Below, piece after piece: positions 33,771-46,273 of a stretch of DNA of 64,000 bases. The notes beneath the pieces are model-generated. The model did not search any database and was not told where the DNA came from. It saw only the letters and a program-made list of their open reading frames with translations. Location of the stretch: the NCBI RefSeq assembly GCF_020520425.1, contig NC_079489.1, positions 18,562,001 through 18,626,000 of the forward strand. Direction: 5' to 3'. The position numbers and the translations under genes were made by a program. Every line of letters starts with the position of its first letter. Position 1 is the first letter of the stretch. The stretch is from Spinacia oleracea. Lineage: Eukaryota; Streptophyta; Magnoliopsida; Caryophyllales; Amaranthaceae.

Positions 33771-34600
33771 ACAAAAGCCTTGGTTTATGGACGTCGGAAG
33801 CTCGGCGCTTGAGCATGAGCGTTGGGGGAATAAATTAATTTCCGCTTACTCACGACGTTTTTTATCGTCCAACACAATCTAGACAACCTTAGGCGTCGAG
33901 AATACACGTGCAATCCACGTGATGTTGGCAAATTAGCTACATGTTGCCTGCAACTTCTCATTTTTCTGGAAAAGAAAAACCACCTCATAGCTCTCACCCA
34001 TCGCTCTCATCTCCTGCTAAACAATCTCAGATCAACTCTACTCTCATTGAAATTGTAGGCCTCTTTCAACGTAGCTTCCTCATTTGTCTTCTCATGGACT
34101 TGTATTTCTCTGTCTCGCCTCTCCAAATTTTGTAAATGTCATTCTCTAAACTTGTAGATCTTGTTCGGCATGTCAATAATTTATCATCTTCTTCCTTGTC
34201 GGCCTTGTGAAAGGTAAAATAATCTTCCGTTTCTTTTTTTTCTTTTTTTTTTTTTTCTGTTTCCAACTTTTGTTATTTAGGTTTTTGTAATCTGAATTTC
34301 TAGGGTTTTTAGGTATTTGTTTGCAGTTGAATCATGTAATTTGATTTCGTTCTTCTCGTATAATTGGGTTACACCCGAGTAATTTTGTGTTCGCTCTTTA
34401 AATTGGGTTAAAAACGCACTTGAAGGAGTAACAGAAAAAAGGAAGTAAGTTAGGAAGGGAATGAAAAAATGCAAAAACATTGTCGTTTTGGGGAAGGGTA
34501 CGGCTAGCGCTGGTTGTACCCCATCACACGACGTCGTTTGGGGTGTATAAAATTTCCGCGGAGGTAGTACTTTGAAGGGTTATGGACTTAGGGTACTAGG
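33771..34600. other. Possible CACTA-like terminus and intergenic DNA
   Basis: CACTACTACAAAAGCC at about 33771 matches the typical CACTA-transposon end. A matching inverted right end was not found. The short open frames here have no recognisable domain, and I see no gene in the stretch. Confidence 0.35.
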
Positions 34601-34660
34601 GAGGACCCATAAAGGTGCTGAAAAATAAATATGGAAATAGCTAAAAGATGAGGTTTTCTA

Positions 34661-34971
34661 AATCTATACATACCATTAAAATGGTATACTAAGGGCAAAA
34701 TAGTAATTCCAGTTGGTATATTAAGGGTTAAATGGTAAGTTCATGTAATAAATTGAGTCTGGCCCACGAAAAATAACATTTATCTTTGACTTGTTAGTAC
34801 CAAACCATGTTGTTTAGAACCAAACAAAAATGAATCACGTTACCAAACTATGTTGTTTGGTATCACATGAGAAAATACAACTACTTTTCTTATACCAAAA
34901 TATGTGGTTTGATACTAAATAAAAATGCAAAATATTAGTATACCATTTCAATGGTATACCTAGTATAGATT
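34661..34971. mobile_element. MITE with ~35-bp TIRs
   Basis: The left arm AATCTATACATACCATTAAA (34661 on) is matched in inverse by GGTATACCTAGTATAGATT (to 34971). Each arm itself contains a palindrome around ACCATTNNAATGGT. The inner DNA repeats ACCAAACNATGTNGTTTGGTA. Superfamily and TSD are unresolved. 34972-35800 shows no gene. Confidence 0.6.
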
Positions 34972-35820
34972 AAAACTTTCTCGTTAAAAGATAAACTTTA
35001 ACCAATACTCGCAATATTTATGACGTGTTTATCAAGCTAATTAAGTTAGAAATTCCATGACTACATCTCTTATGACCGGAAACTGTAATTATTTGATTAG
35101 AAAGTATAATTAATTGAATAGATAGTATATTTAGTAGTAACATGATATAACTATTTGATCACATTAAGTAACTATTTGATTAGAAAGTGTAACAATTTAA
35201 TTAAAAAGTATAACTATTTGGTATGAAGTTAATCTTATGCATAACACCAACAAAATCAACTCACCAATCAAATCAGGTGGATTTCCTGCAAAGCCAAGTT
35301 GACCCACTCTCTCCGTCTCTCGGAGTTATTACTGGTCCTGGCTCTCTCTGGTAATATACTTGACACATTAATCACAACTGTCGTGATAATATTTCTGCGC
35401 CTAAATAAAAATCATAGCATTACAAAATGCTTCAATTAAGCACAATGGAATCATCACATTTAGATTATGGTATAAGTTTATATTATGGAGTATGTTTCAA
35501 GTACACAATAACAGTCACTAACAACACAAGTATAGAACAATCACATTCAAAATTGGGTATATTAGACTTATTAAGAAACAAAAGACTAGAGAACAAATAC
35601 AATAAGACCTATAATTCCATTTGAAGTTGAAAACAGACGTCTAATAACCCCCAATCATATGAAGGATTTCAAGGTAAAGAAAGAAAGAAAGAAACGTATC
35701 TACAAGCAGCCAGTTACCCTCAAAACAATTTTCACTTTCGAGGCACACCCTACCGGATCAGCATGAAAGAAAATGTACCTCTAATAACCCACTCTTCTGT
35801 TTATAAGGGGAGTGCTAATC

Positions 35821-35855
35821 TTGAATCTTGAATCTTGAATCTTGAATCTTGAATC
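35821..35855. repeat. (TTGAATC)5 heptamer in the 3' UTR of desaturase copy 3
   Basis: Five perfect TTGAATC copies, 23 bp past the stop codon on the minus strand, so very probably transcribed in the 3' UTR. Confidence 0.9.
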
Positions 35856-35877
35856 GATAAGTTGAGACAGTAAGAAC

Positions 35878-38800
35878 TCAAAGCTTTACTTGTCTATCAA
35901 AGATCCAACTGAAAGGCATAGAAGGTGCTTGCTTGGCTCTCTCACGAGCCCTCTCTTCGAGCCTTCTGATTCTTGGGGGTAAACTGCATACATAGTCCTG
36001 AGCTTTTTGTCCCTCTGATGACAGCCCTGTAAGCTTCTCAACCTCCCAACGGCCCACCAAAAATTCCAATATGTCAGCGTAATCCTTTGCGGTGTAGACT
36101 CCAAGCCGTTGAGCAACAGCAGAAAAATGATCAAACAAATTGTCATCACGACCATCGTACATTAGGTGTGCTGGCATAGAGATCTTCTTCTTCATCATGT
36201 CAGCAAAAGCAAGAACCGTAGCATCAGGGTCTATTTCAAAGAGTTTCTCCACTATTTTAGTGTAAGCAGTTTCATGCCGCTTCTCATCTGAAGCAATTAT
36301 GCCACATATCTGTGCCATCTTCAGATCCCCATGCTCTTTGGCAAGCCTTGCACTGTTTCCATGGGAAACAAAGGTCGCCCTTTCTTGAAACGATGTGTAC
36401 ACAAAACCAAGATAAGGATTGTTTTCAGTCCTAGGATCCTGCAGACATCATATTATAATATAAGCTAACATGAACAACAATGAAAGATCTGGAATTCATA
36501 GCTTCACACCCCCAAATTAACAAAGATGACAAGCTAAGATAAACACATCTTTCTGGTTGTGTATGTCTGAGAGTCAGTGTGGATGGACTAGTGTATTATT
36601 GTATTCCTTAACCCCAGCAGAAACCTGAAGCTATACAACACTTGGGTTTCACTTGAGCATAACATAGATTGTCGTATTATCCAAGAAATAAAACATCCAT
36701 TTCCCAAAGATAGAGGTCCCTGTGTAGAGCACAGAACACACATGGGACAGGGAATTTTTGAAGTACGAGGAGAAGATCTTTAGGGACATCCCTAAATGGT
36801 GAACATGATGTTATTTTGGGACGGAATACCAGAAACAAAAAATTAATAGTAACACCACAAGTCCACAATGACTTCTCTATACTAACCCTAACCTTTTCAC
36901 AGCTTACTAATGGTTATCCAAACTAACTGAGAAGCAAGTCAAGAACACCGTTGTAATATGTTTTTGAAAAAGTAACAGTAATTAGATGATTCCCCATAGT
37001 CTCTACTCTTGATGCTAGCAAAAAGGGAAAAAAAAGGAACACAAACTCACCATTCCTGACCCAATCAAATATTGGATTGTTTTCTCGATTGATCTCATGT
37101 CCACACGGCCAGAAAGATAGAGGTATTTGTTCAAAAGATCACCATGCCTATTTTCTTCAGCCGTCCATGCTCTTGTCCACACAGCCCATGAAGTAGGACT
37201 GGCACCAGTTTCATCCTTGGCTCCATCTAAGGTATTAAGCATAGTTTGGTAGGTTGGAAGAGCTTCTTCAGTGATCATATCCCCTACCAAAACCACATAC
37301 AGATCATCTGGAATCTCCTTGGCCCTCTCTTGAATCTCCTTGACCTGATCACGAAAATCCTCTGAAGCTGGATCGGGAAGATAATCTTGAGGCTGCCAAC
37401 ATTTCTCAACAGGTTTCAAATGGACCAGGAGATTCTCTTCCGCCCAACCTTCCAGGGACTTGAATATCTCTATCTTTTCTTGTGGCATGGAATGTGTTAC
37501 TTGCACATGCACCTCACGTGGAGGGCTAAAAGGCTTCTTCAGGCTTTCCGCTTCCCTGCAATGAGGAAAAAGAACTCATTAGAAGGAATACCGACTATAA
37601 CATCATAATTGCAATTGGTTATAAATGAGAAGACAGAAAATTATACTTTGTGTCAGATTTGACATGCTAGAATGCCTTTCAAAATTAGTTGAAGGAGATT
37701 TGCACACAGCTTTAAAGAATGTCTGTCAGTCTGTCACTATGTTTAGTTTTTCTGTACTACAATTACCAGCAGCAAGCCCAACTAAATGAAAAGGCTTTAT
37801 TAGACGAAAACAAGATCCTCACAGCAAGATTTCTCACAGAATGTCTATCACTATGGTATATGATCATAATCGCTAAGATTTCTCAGTACAGATGAATTTC
37901 TCAGTTTGCTTACTGACCAAACAGTCACAACTGAAAAGACAGTAGAAACACAACAAGATCCTCACAGCAACTAGGTTAAGAAGATACAGAAATTTGGACC
38001 TTAGTTCACTGCAAGGACCGTAATTTAGTATCTCCCTAAAGTCCAACTATTCATAGGACATGCAAATCATAGCAGAATGACTGTTCAACAATGCTTTCAT
38101 GCAATTTCTGATGCTAGTGGACTTTATTTGATTCTGCGATTTCTGTTCACCTTCATATGTTCCAAGATCTGAAACGACTGTACCTCATTCTCCTTTTTCT
38201 TTTATTGGGACAAGCAGAAGGAGACTTACCGGAACTGATCAACAATCAACTTTTTTGTGGGCCAGATATGCAGATTTTCCCCAAGAAAGATAAGGAAAAG
38301 TAATAATCCCCCAAGAGGTCCTTCCTACTTGAAACTCATCTACGATCTACACACTTAACAAGCATTGTTCAATTTTCTAACACGGTATTTATGAGTGCTG
38401 AACATCAATCAACAGATTTTACACTAGTGTGAACCAGTGGTTATGTACGTACGTTCCAAGGAAGAAAAACCCAATAAAATTTTAGTTTCATGGACTTTAA
38501 TTGAAGCAACTACCCATTAAATGGTTAAAACTGCCTATAGTGCACTGCAGTACACTTTCATGCTTCAACAAAGATCATATCCACCTTCCTTAAGAGTTAA
38601 GATATAGAAACTTTGATAGAAAACAAGTAAAATGTGTCTCCATTCTAATTAATAATTATTGACACTGAAGGAATCAGAACAGACTTAATATTCAACCATA
38701 ATTTCAGTATAGTTTTACAACCTATTTCTTTTTTTGTCTTTTCCCTCGCAAAATTTTCATAGTCCACATCAATAATTCAATACTTCCCAATTTAAACATA

Positions 38801-40904
38801 CAAAGTACATAACTGACTGTATGGATCACTTTCTCGTCTGAATAGATGAGCACAATGGCATAAAAAATTCAAATGTGCCTCTATTCTTAAAGCGGGAAGT
38901 TGACTCCAATTACGTTGTGCTATTTTTTTGGACTAACATATTTCAAGACTAAAAACCTCAAAATCGTACTTATTCATCAGTTTCAGCTACTCTTTGTTCT
39001 GTACACAAACAGTCTCTCAATTCTTTTTGTGAGGGATTTATGAGTTACTTTCAACAATTTCAACAATTGTTTCCAACAGTGTATGCCATAATATCCAGTA
39101 TCCCGCATCCTGCGGTTTTAATTCAATAAATATTTTCAGTCTTGCAATTTTTTTTTTTTTCCTTCACTTATTTTCCATACTCCTGAGTCCTGCCTGAAAG
39201 GCACACAACAATAAAAGACATAGAGAGATCCCTATATAATCACATAATCCATGAGCCTGCTAAATCTAAATTCCAACTCCAAAAGCTATATGGCCTTTCA
39301 AGAAGGGGTGTAGGAAAAGCTCAATCAATACCGAAAATTTAGCCTCACATTGTCACATAAAAGGTATCAGGGCATGTTGAGCCGTTGACTAATATAAAAC
39401 ACTTATGTATGTCCATCTCGAAATGCCCCACTGAAATTAGATGTTATGTGAGATTCTCCTATCACTTTCAGCAAGGATCAGTATAAGGAAATGTTTTGTT
39501 CTGATCCAAGTAGAGAGTGTTGATTAAGTTTCTGAAGACAGAGACATGTGATTCATGTGAATGCTTCTTTATTTTATCATTGTCTATAATCCTCAAAAGT
39601 ATTTAGTACTACAACACTCAGCTTCAATGAGCGGGCATGCTTTCACTGACCATATTCACAAACATCATCATAGAGCTAAACTCATCATATTTAAAAGCCC
39701 GGGGCACAGAACTATATGACAAACAAATATCACTCTATACTTGATGTACGATTCTAAACGCCCATTTCTCATTACTTAGAAGCTTTTCGGATTGACCAGA
39801 GGATATAAATAAACACACCTTCCTGTCACAACTCGCAAGCATAACATCCTTACTCTCTAAGTCTTAAACATAGACCAGAGGAAAAATGCATCAACCACTA
39901 CAACACATTTGGTGGTAAAATCAAACCAAAGCTAACAAATTTTTAAAGCAAACAATGAATGCAAAAACTAAAGATGAAATAATGAGAACTTCCAACCTTT
40001 TTTCCAGCCCCAACTACCAGAAATTGACCACACAAAAAAACACATCATATTCTGTTTCCCAATACTCCGTACTGTGGAAGAAAATTCAGAGCCCACTCCA
40101 ACCACTTACCTATTGTAAAGTATAATATATTAAACTAGTCCATCCAAACCATAATCATAATAAATAATCATTCAAAAACTTTGTGAATAAGTAAATAAAT
40201 CATGAATACAAAAAAAAAAAGCAATAAATTAAAACATTAGAATCCAAAAAAAATCAGTGAAACTCAGAGATACCCACTTGAGAAAATCGTAAAATAAACA
40301 AACACCAGGTGACATGGAACGAAAACGATGGATTTCAGAGATGCCACTTCACAAAATCATATTATAATTGAACAATCAATAAAATCACCAGCATCAAATT
40401 AGGTCAAATGAAAGAAAAAACCCACAAAAATGGGGGAAAAGACAGATACCATATCAAGAAAACGCCATAACAAGAAGAGTACCCCAATTAAAATTATTGC
40501 AAAATCATCAAATATTCCGAAAACCCAGGCTCAAACAGTTGTTTTATCGACAAAGGAACAAGAAAATGCAGAGGAAAATCAATGAAAAATCGAAAACAAC
40601 AAGAAAAATGCAAGTAAAAAGCCATAACAAAGAAAATCAGAGTAGCCAATTAAAATTACTGCGGAATCATGAAAAAAGAATCACAAACCAAGAATCATAC
40701 TATCAATTTATCGACAAATAAACAAGAAAATGCGGAGTTAAATCAATGAAAGTAAGTGAAGTAAACTGACTTAGGAGAAGAGCTGCTGAGAGTGGAAGCC
40801 ATGAAGAATTTGGGAGATCTGCGAGAAGGCGTTTGACGAGGTGAGAAAGACGGCAATCGACGACACTGAAATGGTGTGGAAACGGGGTTGAGATTCAGAG
40901 CCAT
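35878..40904 (-). CDS. Stearoyl-ACP desaturase, copy 3 (canonical, 3 exons)
   Basis: Plastid stearoyl-ACP 9-desaturase, the soluble di-iron enzyme that makes oleoyl-ACP in the stroma. Exons are 40771-40904, 37051-37555 and 35878-36438, with GT/AG borders and intron phases 2 and 0, giving 399 residues, the usual family length. The ATG at 40904 opens [20 protein letters not shown], a basic, Ser/Pro-rich plastid transit peptide of about 33-45 residues. Then come the conserved [31 protein letters not shown] (first iron ligand), [32 protein letters not shown] and ASDEKRHE motifs, and C-terminal WIFDRQVKL. It matches my memory of the spinach enzyme. Of the three copies this is the most family-like and the best candidate for the main housekeeping gene. 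The 3.2-kb intron 1 holds no recognised gene. Confidence 0.97.
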
Positions 40905-41037
40905 TGTTGGATTCTTGTTGCGAATGCTGTTGGGTTTGCTTTTCTCGTGCTCACAGCCACAGAATGGAAGTTGTAGAGAGAGAAGCTGGGAAATTTACTC
41001 TATTAAGAAAAGTAAGTTGAGGAGTGAGCTACAAATG

Positions 41038-41048
41038 TTTCTCTAAAT
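41038..41048 (-). promoter_or_regulatory. Possible TATA region of desaturase copy 3
   Basis: Minus-strand CTATTTAG lies about 135 bp upstream of the ATG. It is a weak TATA match, and no better one is seen between it and the start codon. A Helitron begins about 50 bp further upstream. Confidence 0.3.
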
Positions 41049-41097
41049 AGTTCTACACTTCTACGCAATTAACTCGATTTGATTATTTAACTACTCC

Positions 41098-41652
41098 GTA
41101 GTATTTTGGCCCGGGCGATGCCCCGAGGTATTATGTTAACAACAATTAATTTATTATATTTAATGAAATTATGTAAGAATTTTTTCACAAGTTAATTTTT
41201 ATGTATTAACATTTATATTGATTTTGCAAAGATAACATATAAAAAGTCATAGCTCAAATGGATAACACTTTAGTGTTAAAAGTGAAGGTTGTGATTTCGA
41301 ATCTTATACAAACCATTTATCTCATTTTTTAAATGAAAGTGGATTGACAACAATGTTGATTTATGGATTGAGGGAGAGCGCCACGTGGCATGTAAACGTT
41401 TATAGAAACGCCTTAATTTTTCTGTATTAACATTTATATTGATTTTGCAAAGATAACATATAAAAAGTCATAGCTCAATTGGATAACACTTTAGTGTTGA
41501 AAGTGAAGGTTGCGGGTTCGAATCTTATACAAACCATTTATCTCATTTTTTAAATGAAAGTGGATTGACAACAATGTTGATTTATGGATTGAGGGAGAGC
41601 GCCACGTGGCATGTAAACGTTTATAGAAACGCCTTTTAATATATAGTATAGA
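41098..41652 (-). mobile_element. Helitron-like element with duplicated module, just upstream of desaturase copy 3
   Basis: The minus strand starts TCTATACTATATATTAAAAG after an A, followed by a GCCACGTGGC palindrome. It ends near 41098-41130 in a GC-rich hairpin (CCTCGGGGCATCGCCCGGG). The exact 3' end is uncertain. A 221-bp module is present twice. It is non-autonomous. Confidence 0.55.
41194..41635 (+). repeat. Two 221-bp tandem modules with a tRNA-like core
   Basis: Units 41194-41414 and 41415-41635 are nearly identical. Each carries on the plus strand a tRNA-like segment. Copy 2 has A box TAGCTCAATTGG and B box GGGTTCGAATC. Copy 1 has TAGCTCAAATGG and GATTTCGAATC. The roughly five differences between the units all fall in this tRNA-like part. 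It does not fold as a full tRNA, so I call it a SINE-like or decayed tRNA-derived module. Confidence 0.75.
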
Positions 41653-41857
41653 TAATAGATAAAGCTTCCCCGTCCCGTTCTTTCCTTAAAAAAATATGGA
41701 ATTAGGGTACGAAAAGTTTGCATATTCTTAAAAGAAAAATTGATGTTGGTAAATTTATACTACCTCCCTTTCGAAATAATGGGGACACTTACGCATTTCA
41801 CAACAATCAATATAAGTGATTGGAATATAAGAAATAAGTATAGGAAAAGGGAAAAGT

Positions 41858-44064
41858 CTACGCATACAATGGGTGTATGTGGTCCCAACATACAATGGTC
41901 TCTCATTGGCTGAATTTGTGGGACCCATATTTCACTCATTTTGAATTTTCATTTGAAATTTCAGACTTATTTTGAATTTGAAATTTAAATCGTTTTTTTT
42001 ATTTTATCTTTTCTTCCATATGGGGGATACCAACTTTTCTTCAGCTGAGTACTTATTAATTGTTCTTAGGTTGCCGTTCTTGTGGACATTAGTGTGTATC
42101 ATGCTGTTAACCTCTTCCTTCACCCGCGAAAACTTCTTAGTTGTGTAAGCCTTATGAAATACATACTCGGCAAGTACTTAATTTATTGTTAACAGGAAGA
42201 CATTCGTGGACTGATTCATAGTCTAACTTCGCCTCTTTTTCAGATTTAATATTCATGGCGAACTCGTACTTATTAATGAAATTTTGCAGTCATGTTCGAC
42301 GGTGAACAATACCTTTGAAAAATCGATTAGTTCCTTCACTATGTTGTGTCGAAGACACACCATCCCAAAATGTTCTACGACAATAAGTTGGTGCCCAACG
42401 CTCCCTTAAAGAGAATGCTTCATTGATCCAAGTGTTCTCTCGCAACTCGTATTCACTAATAATTAGATTCCAAGCCTCATCAAACTCATCTAGGTCGATT
42501 AAGTCGTGAACGGCTACTGCAATACATGCTTCTATTTTTTTCCAACTTGAATACATGCCTAAATTCTTTGCCGCAATCTGCATCATGTGCCACAAGCAAA
42601 GCCTATGACGGACACCTGGAAAAATATTCTGAAGTACCCTCCGAATCACTTTACACTGGTCAGTCAATATGCCTTCTTGTGTCTGAAGCATCTTCTGACA
42701 TGCAGCGTCGTCAATGTTCCTATAATTAACCATGAACCTGCTACCCTTCTAGGCAAGGGCACGGTTGTGCTCCAATGAACACTTGACTATCTCCATTTAA
42801 TCATCCTTCAACCGTGCATATACATAGGCTTCACAGCCAGTGACAACAGACCCACTTGTTTGATGTTTACCACCCCTCTTACATTTAAGGGTAATGCTGG
42901 AGTACATATATGGTTTTGCCTCCATTTCACCCACCCCACCTCGGCTAATCCCCTTACCCTTAAATTCATCCATCAACACACTAGTTCTTATAAAATACAC
43001 GAAACCCTTTCCAAAGGCATAATCATAGCAGAATTTACAAAAATCTTCTCCTGAAAGGAAAGACATGCTTATAGTTGGCTCATGCTCATTAAGTGACCAA
43101 CGTCCTCATTCGCATTAACATCACTATTGTATTCCTCTTCAATTTCATTATCAGCATCTTCATTAAGATCTATACTACCTCTAAAATTCCCTTCACCGAT
43201 AGCCATTTAACTGCCAATGAGACCACAAGTCACTTACCGGAGTAATGCAACGTTCTACTAAATTAAACCAACAATGTAAGGATTATTTATTTCTAGTGAT
43301 TCTGTCTATGAATAACAAAGGGGAATAATCCTAGTAATTTCCTTGATTGAATCACCCACAAAGTTAATATTCCTACGTTAATTGTTAGTTACTAAATAAA
43401 GTACTTTGATACTAATTTTGACACACAATTGTATCAATCCAGCATAGTCCCCTAACAAATCTAGATTGAAATTTATTGCCCGCGGTTAATGATCAGAAGA
43501 TAATCTAACAAAAATAACAGAGTTCATGACCCAGTGTTCATAATATAAATCCCTAAAACAACATTTAAATGATTGCATATCAACACTCCTGTGTTAAAAT
43601 GACGTTTATAATTTAAAGTGAAATAACACCTTCAATGGCTTCAATCAAACAATTAACATAATAAAATCAATGCATTCTATAAATTTATAAACATGCAATA
43701 CAATATGATGCAATCGAAACAATATAATGCAGTACCTTAGAGTTTGGATATTGGAATTTGATTGAATCTCCCACGATGCCAGGTAACAAAAATCGTTGTA
43801 GCTATTTTTTGAGTAACAATCGATGTAGCTATTTTTTTTTTGGAAATTAACTAAATAACAGTTCATATAAATGGAGTTAACATTAAAAAAAAAAAACACG
43901 AATTATTTATTAAAAAAAAAGGATTTATGGTCTTTGGCGGGATAAAATTTTCCACTCCCCCTAAAATCCCGCCCAAAATTTTTCAACATATCTAAATCTA
44001 ACGGTCGAGGTTGTTTTTGTATGTGGTCCACCACATACACCCATTGTATGCGTATCACTTCCCT
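41858..44064 (-). mobile_element. FAR1-type MULE, internally deleted, inserted in the Stowaway
   Basis: The ends share TACGCATACAATGGGTGTAT in inverted orientation. The 9-mer GGGAAAAGT lies at 41849-41857 and 44065-44073; a shift of a few bases giving an 8/9 match is also possible. It encodes decayed pieces of a FAR1-related Mutator transposase on the minus strand. Confidence 0.75.
42290..43066 (-). pseudogene. MULE transposase remnant (FAR1-related)
   Basis: The upstream piece (43066-42797) reads SFLSGEDFCKFCYDYAFGKGF and then TGCEAYVYARLKDD, a FAR1-type N-terminal DNA-binding domain. A stop codon follows directly, after which EIVKCSLEHNRALA continues the domain. The second piece (42733-42290) goes from KMLQTQEG straight to LTDQCKVIRRVLQNIFPGVRHRLCLWHM, the late part of the MULE transposase core. 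The middle, including the first catalytic Asp region, is therefore deleted. It then reads to EGTNRFFKGIVHRRT. It cannot make an active transposase. Confidence 0.8.
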
Positions 44065-45637
44065 GGGAAAAGTGGAATGTTGTAAGAAAATAATAATAAA
44101 AAATTAGGTTGAGTGGAGTGATGTAAGAAAAGAAGAATAAAAAAATAAGTTGGGTGAAAAAGTTATGAGTAAAAAGAGAATATAAAAGTAGATTGAATGG
44201 AAAGTTGTAAGTAAAGTGGAAAAAAAGACTAATGTAAATTCATTAAATATGATGAGTCATATGCCAAAATTAGAATAAAGCACATTGTCCCTATTATTTT
44301 GAAACACCCATTTAAGGAAATCGTCCCCATTATTTCGAAACGGAGGGAGTACTCCGCAGTAACAGTCCAAAAACGTAAAAAGGTCATTAAGAGAACATAA
44401 AAAAGAAAGGTGTCACGTCATGAATATAACGCTGAAACATTGAACCTTTCTAATAATAATTATTGTCATCAATTAACATGATACCTGATAGGGTTGCATC
44501 CTAAAATAGTGGAGTAGCCCACCAATCTTATATGTTAGTCAATCTCTTTCTACTTCTCTAATGTGAAATAACCGGTCCAATACTTACATGTGAATTATAC
44601 CCTTAACATAACACAAGTCGATTTCTTGCCTCCACGACAATAATAATAATTAATGTCTTAAATATACTGAAGATTTTATATATTGTGTCCTACTCTCCTT
44701 TAATATTGGTTCCTATTTTTTTAAGAATATATTATTGCTTGAGTCACAATCTATCTTGGGTGTTAATGGGGTCACTAGCTATTTATAGTGCCTCATTCTT
44801 TGGTTGGAGACTTGGAGTCAATTAGTGAAAGAATTGGAAAGGATATGTACTACTTTCGTTGACTTTTTACTTTTCATATGTTATGATTAAGAAAATTAAT
44901 CCACATAAGCACCACAAACTCAACCGATAACACCAAACATACAGAACACATTGTTCCAACCCATTGCACATCTTTTTTTCCCTTAAATGGTCCGTAGGTG
45001 ATAAATCAGTGATGGATGATATCATGATAGTAATGAAAATGATTTTTTGTGTGTTGTAAAGTTGTGAGAAAAATCATATATAGAATGTCAATGTGTTAAG
45101 ATGTGACCCATGAAACATCACGTGTGAGAGTCCCACATTGATAAAAGAGAAAAGAGTTAAACACTTAATACATATGGTTTTAAGGTGGAACCTCCTTTGG
45201 ACTTGTTAGGTGGACTCTCTCTCTTAATGACGGGTACGGCTCAGACCCGTATTTAACAGAATGTAATAACGCTAATTCACTTCAACCCTCTGAATTTGAA
45301 TATTTACAATGGCTACCAAAATCCTAATAATAAAAAATTAGTGTATGATGATTTTGATAAACCCTCCCTTGTATCATTCCCTCACATTCTGTTTCTGCTT
45401 TCTTGGTTTTTCATATGCTTCTAGTTTACTTGTCCAAGCACTCAACTCTGCAAATGATCAATTGTATCGGACTAGAAGAAAGAAGAAAGCTATATTTTAG
45501 ACTTGATCAAATGGCTGGTCGGGCCAAAAAATCTTAGGTAGTAGTCCGTTGTTGATGTGATTCTTGACTACAGTAGTCCGTTGTTGCAACCACACAGTGA
45601 TGTGATTATTGACAATAAATAAAAATCAAAAAAATAA

Positions 45638-45708
45638 GGTCCTACCGAGAATTGAACTCGGGTTACTGGATTCAGAGTCCAATGTCCTAACCGCTAGACC
45701 ATAGGACC
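45638..45708 (-). tRNA. tRNA-Gln (anticodon CUG)
   Basis: 71 nt on the minus strand. The acceptor stem GGTCCTA pairs with TAGGACC. The anticodon arm is TTGGA-CTCTGAA-TCCAG, giving anticodon CTG. The T arm CCGAG-TTCAATT-CTCGG includes the B box. There is no intron and no encoded CCA, as expected of a nuclear plant tRNA gene. A T run lies just downstream on its own strand and could end pol III transcription. 44352-45637 shows no other gene. Confidence 0.93.
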
Positions 45709-46273
45709 ATTTGCTGTTATATTTTGTTTTATAAAATATATATTTAAAAGATTCGTCGGAAAAATAAATTAATCTTCCTCTGGACCTTGACTGACACCTT
45801 GTTTGTTATTGGATTCCTTGTGCAATCTAGTAGTATCACATTCCTTATTACGATTATCTCCATATTCTCTAAATGGAAAAGTCGGGAATGCAGAGAGGCG
45901 AAAATGGCTAGGTGGACAATGTGTTGGAAGATACGAAATAGGATTTAGAAGAAATTTTGTTAAGAAACGGTGAGTAACATTTGTACCGGGCTGAAACTTA
46001 TAAGTTATTTATAACAAAACGAATAGATTTATTACCCCATTGAATTAATTTCATAATTTGTATAGTTTGTAGAACGATGGAATTTCATTTCATTAATAAT
46101 AATAATCCAAACAAGGATTAACAAAAGAATGAACAAATAGTTTAATATAATCATATTACATTACTACTATATGTAACATGTAAACATGACAAACAACAAA
46201 AAGAACAAACACAATAATTGAACCACCAAAATCTCAAAAGATTAAACATTTTGAATCAAATTCCCTCTTCGAT

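Larger units (their letters stand above)
41760..44349. mobile_element. Stowaway MITE split by a MULE
   Basis: TA on both sides. The left end CTACCCTCCC-type sequence runs into TTTCGAAATAATGGGGAC, matched in inverse by GTCCCCATTATTTCGAAA then CGGAGGGAG at the right. The two halves (41760-41857 and 44065-44349) are separated by a 2.2-kb insertion. Confidence 0.8.

Noticed and set aside
37556-40770. Searched the 3.2-kb first intron of desaturase copy 3 for nested genes or elements
   Set aside because: Only short low-complexity frames; nothing with a domain, TIR pair or target duplication that I could support.
45110-45260. GAGAGTCCCACATTGATAAAA, resembling the start of some plant LTRs
   Set aside because: No matching end, primer site or target duplication; too little to call an element.
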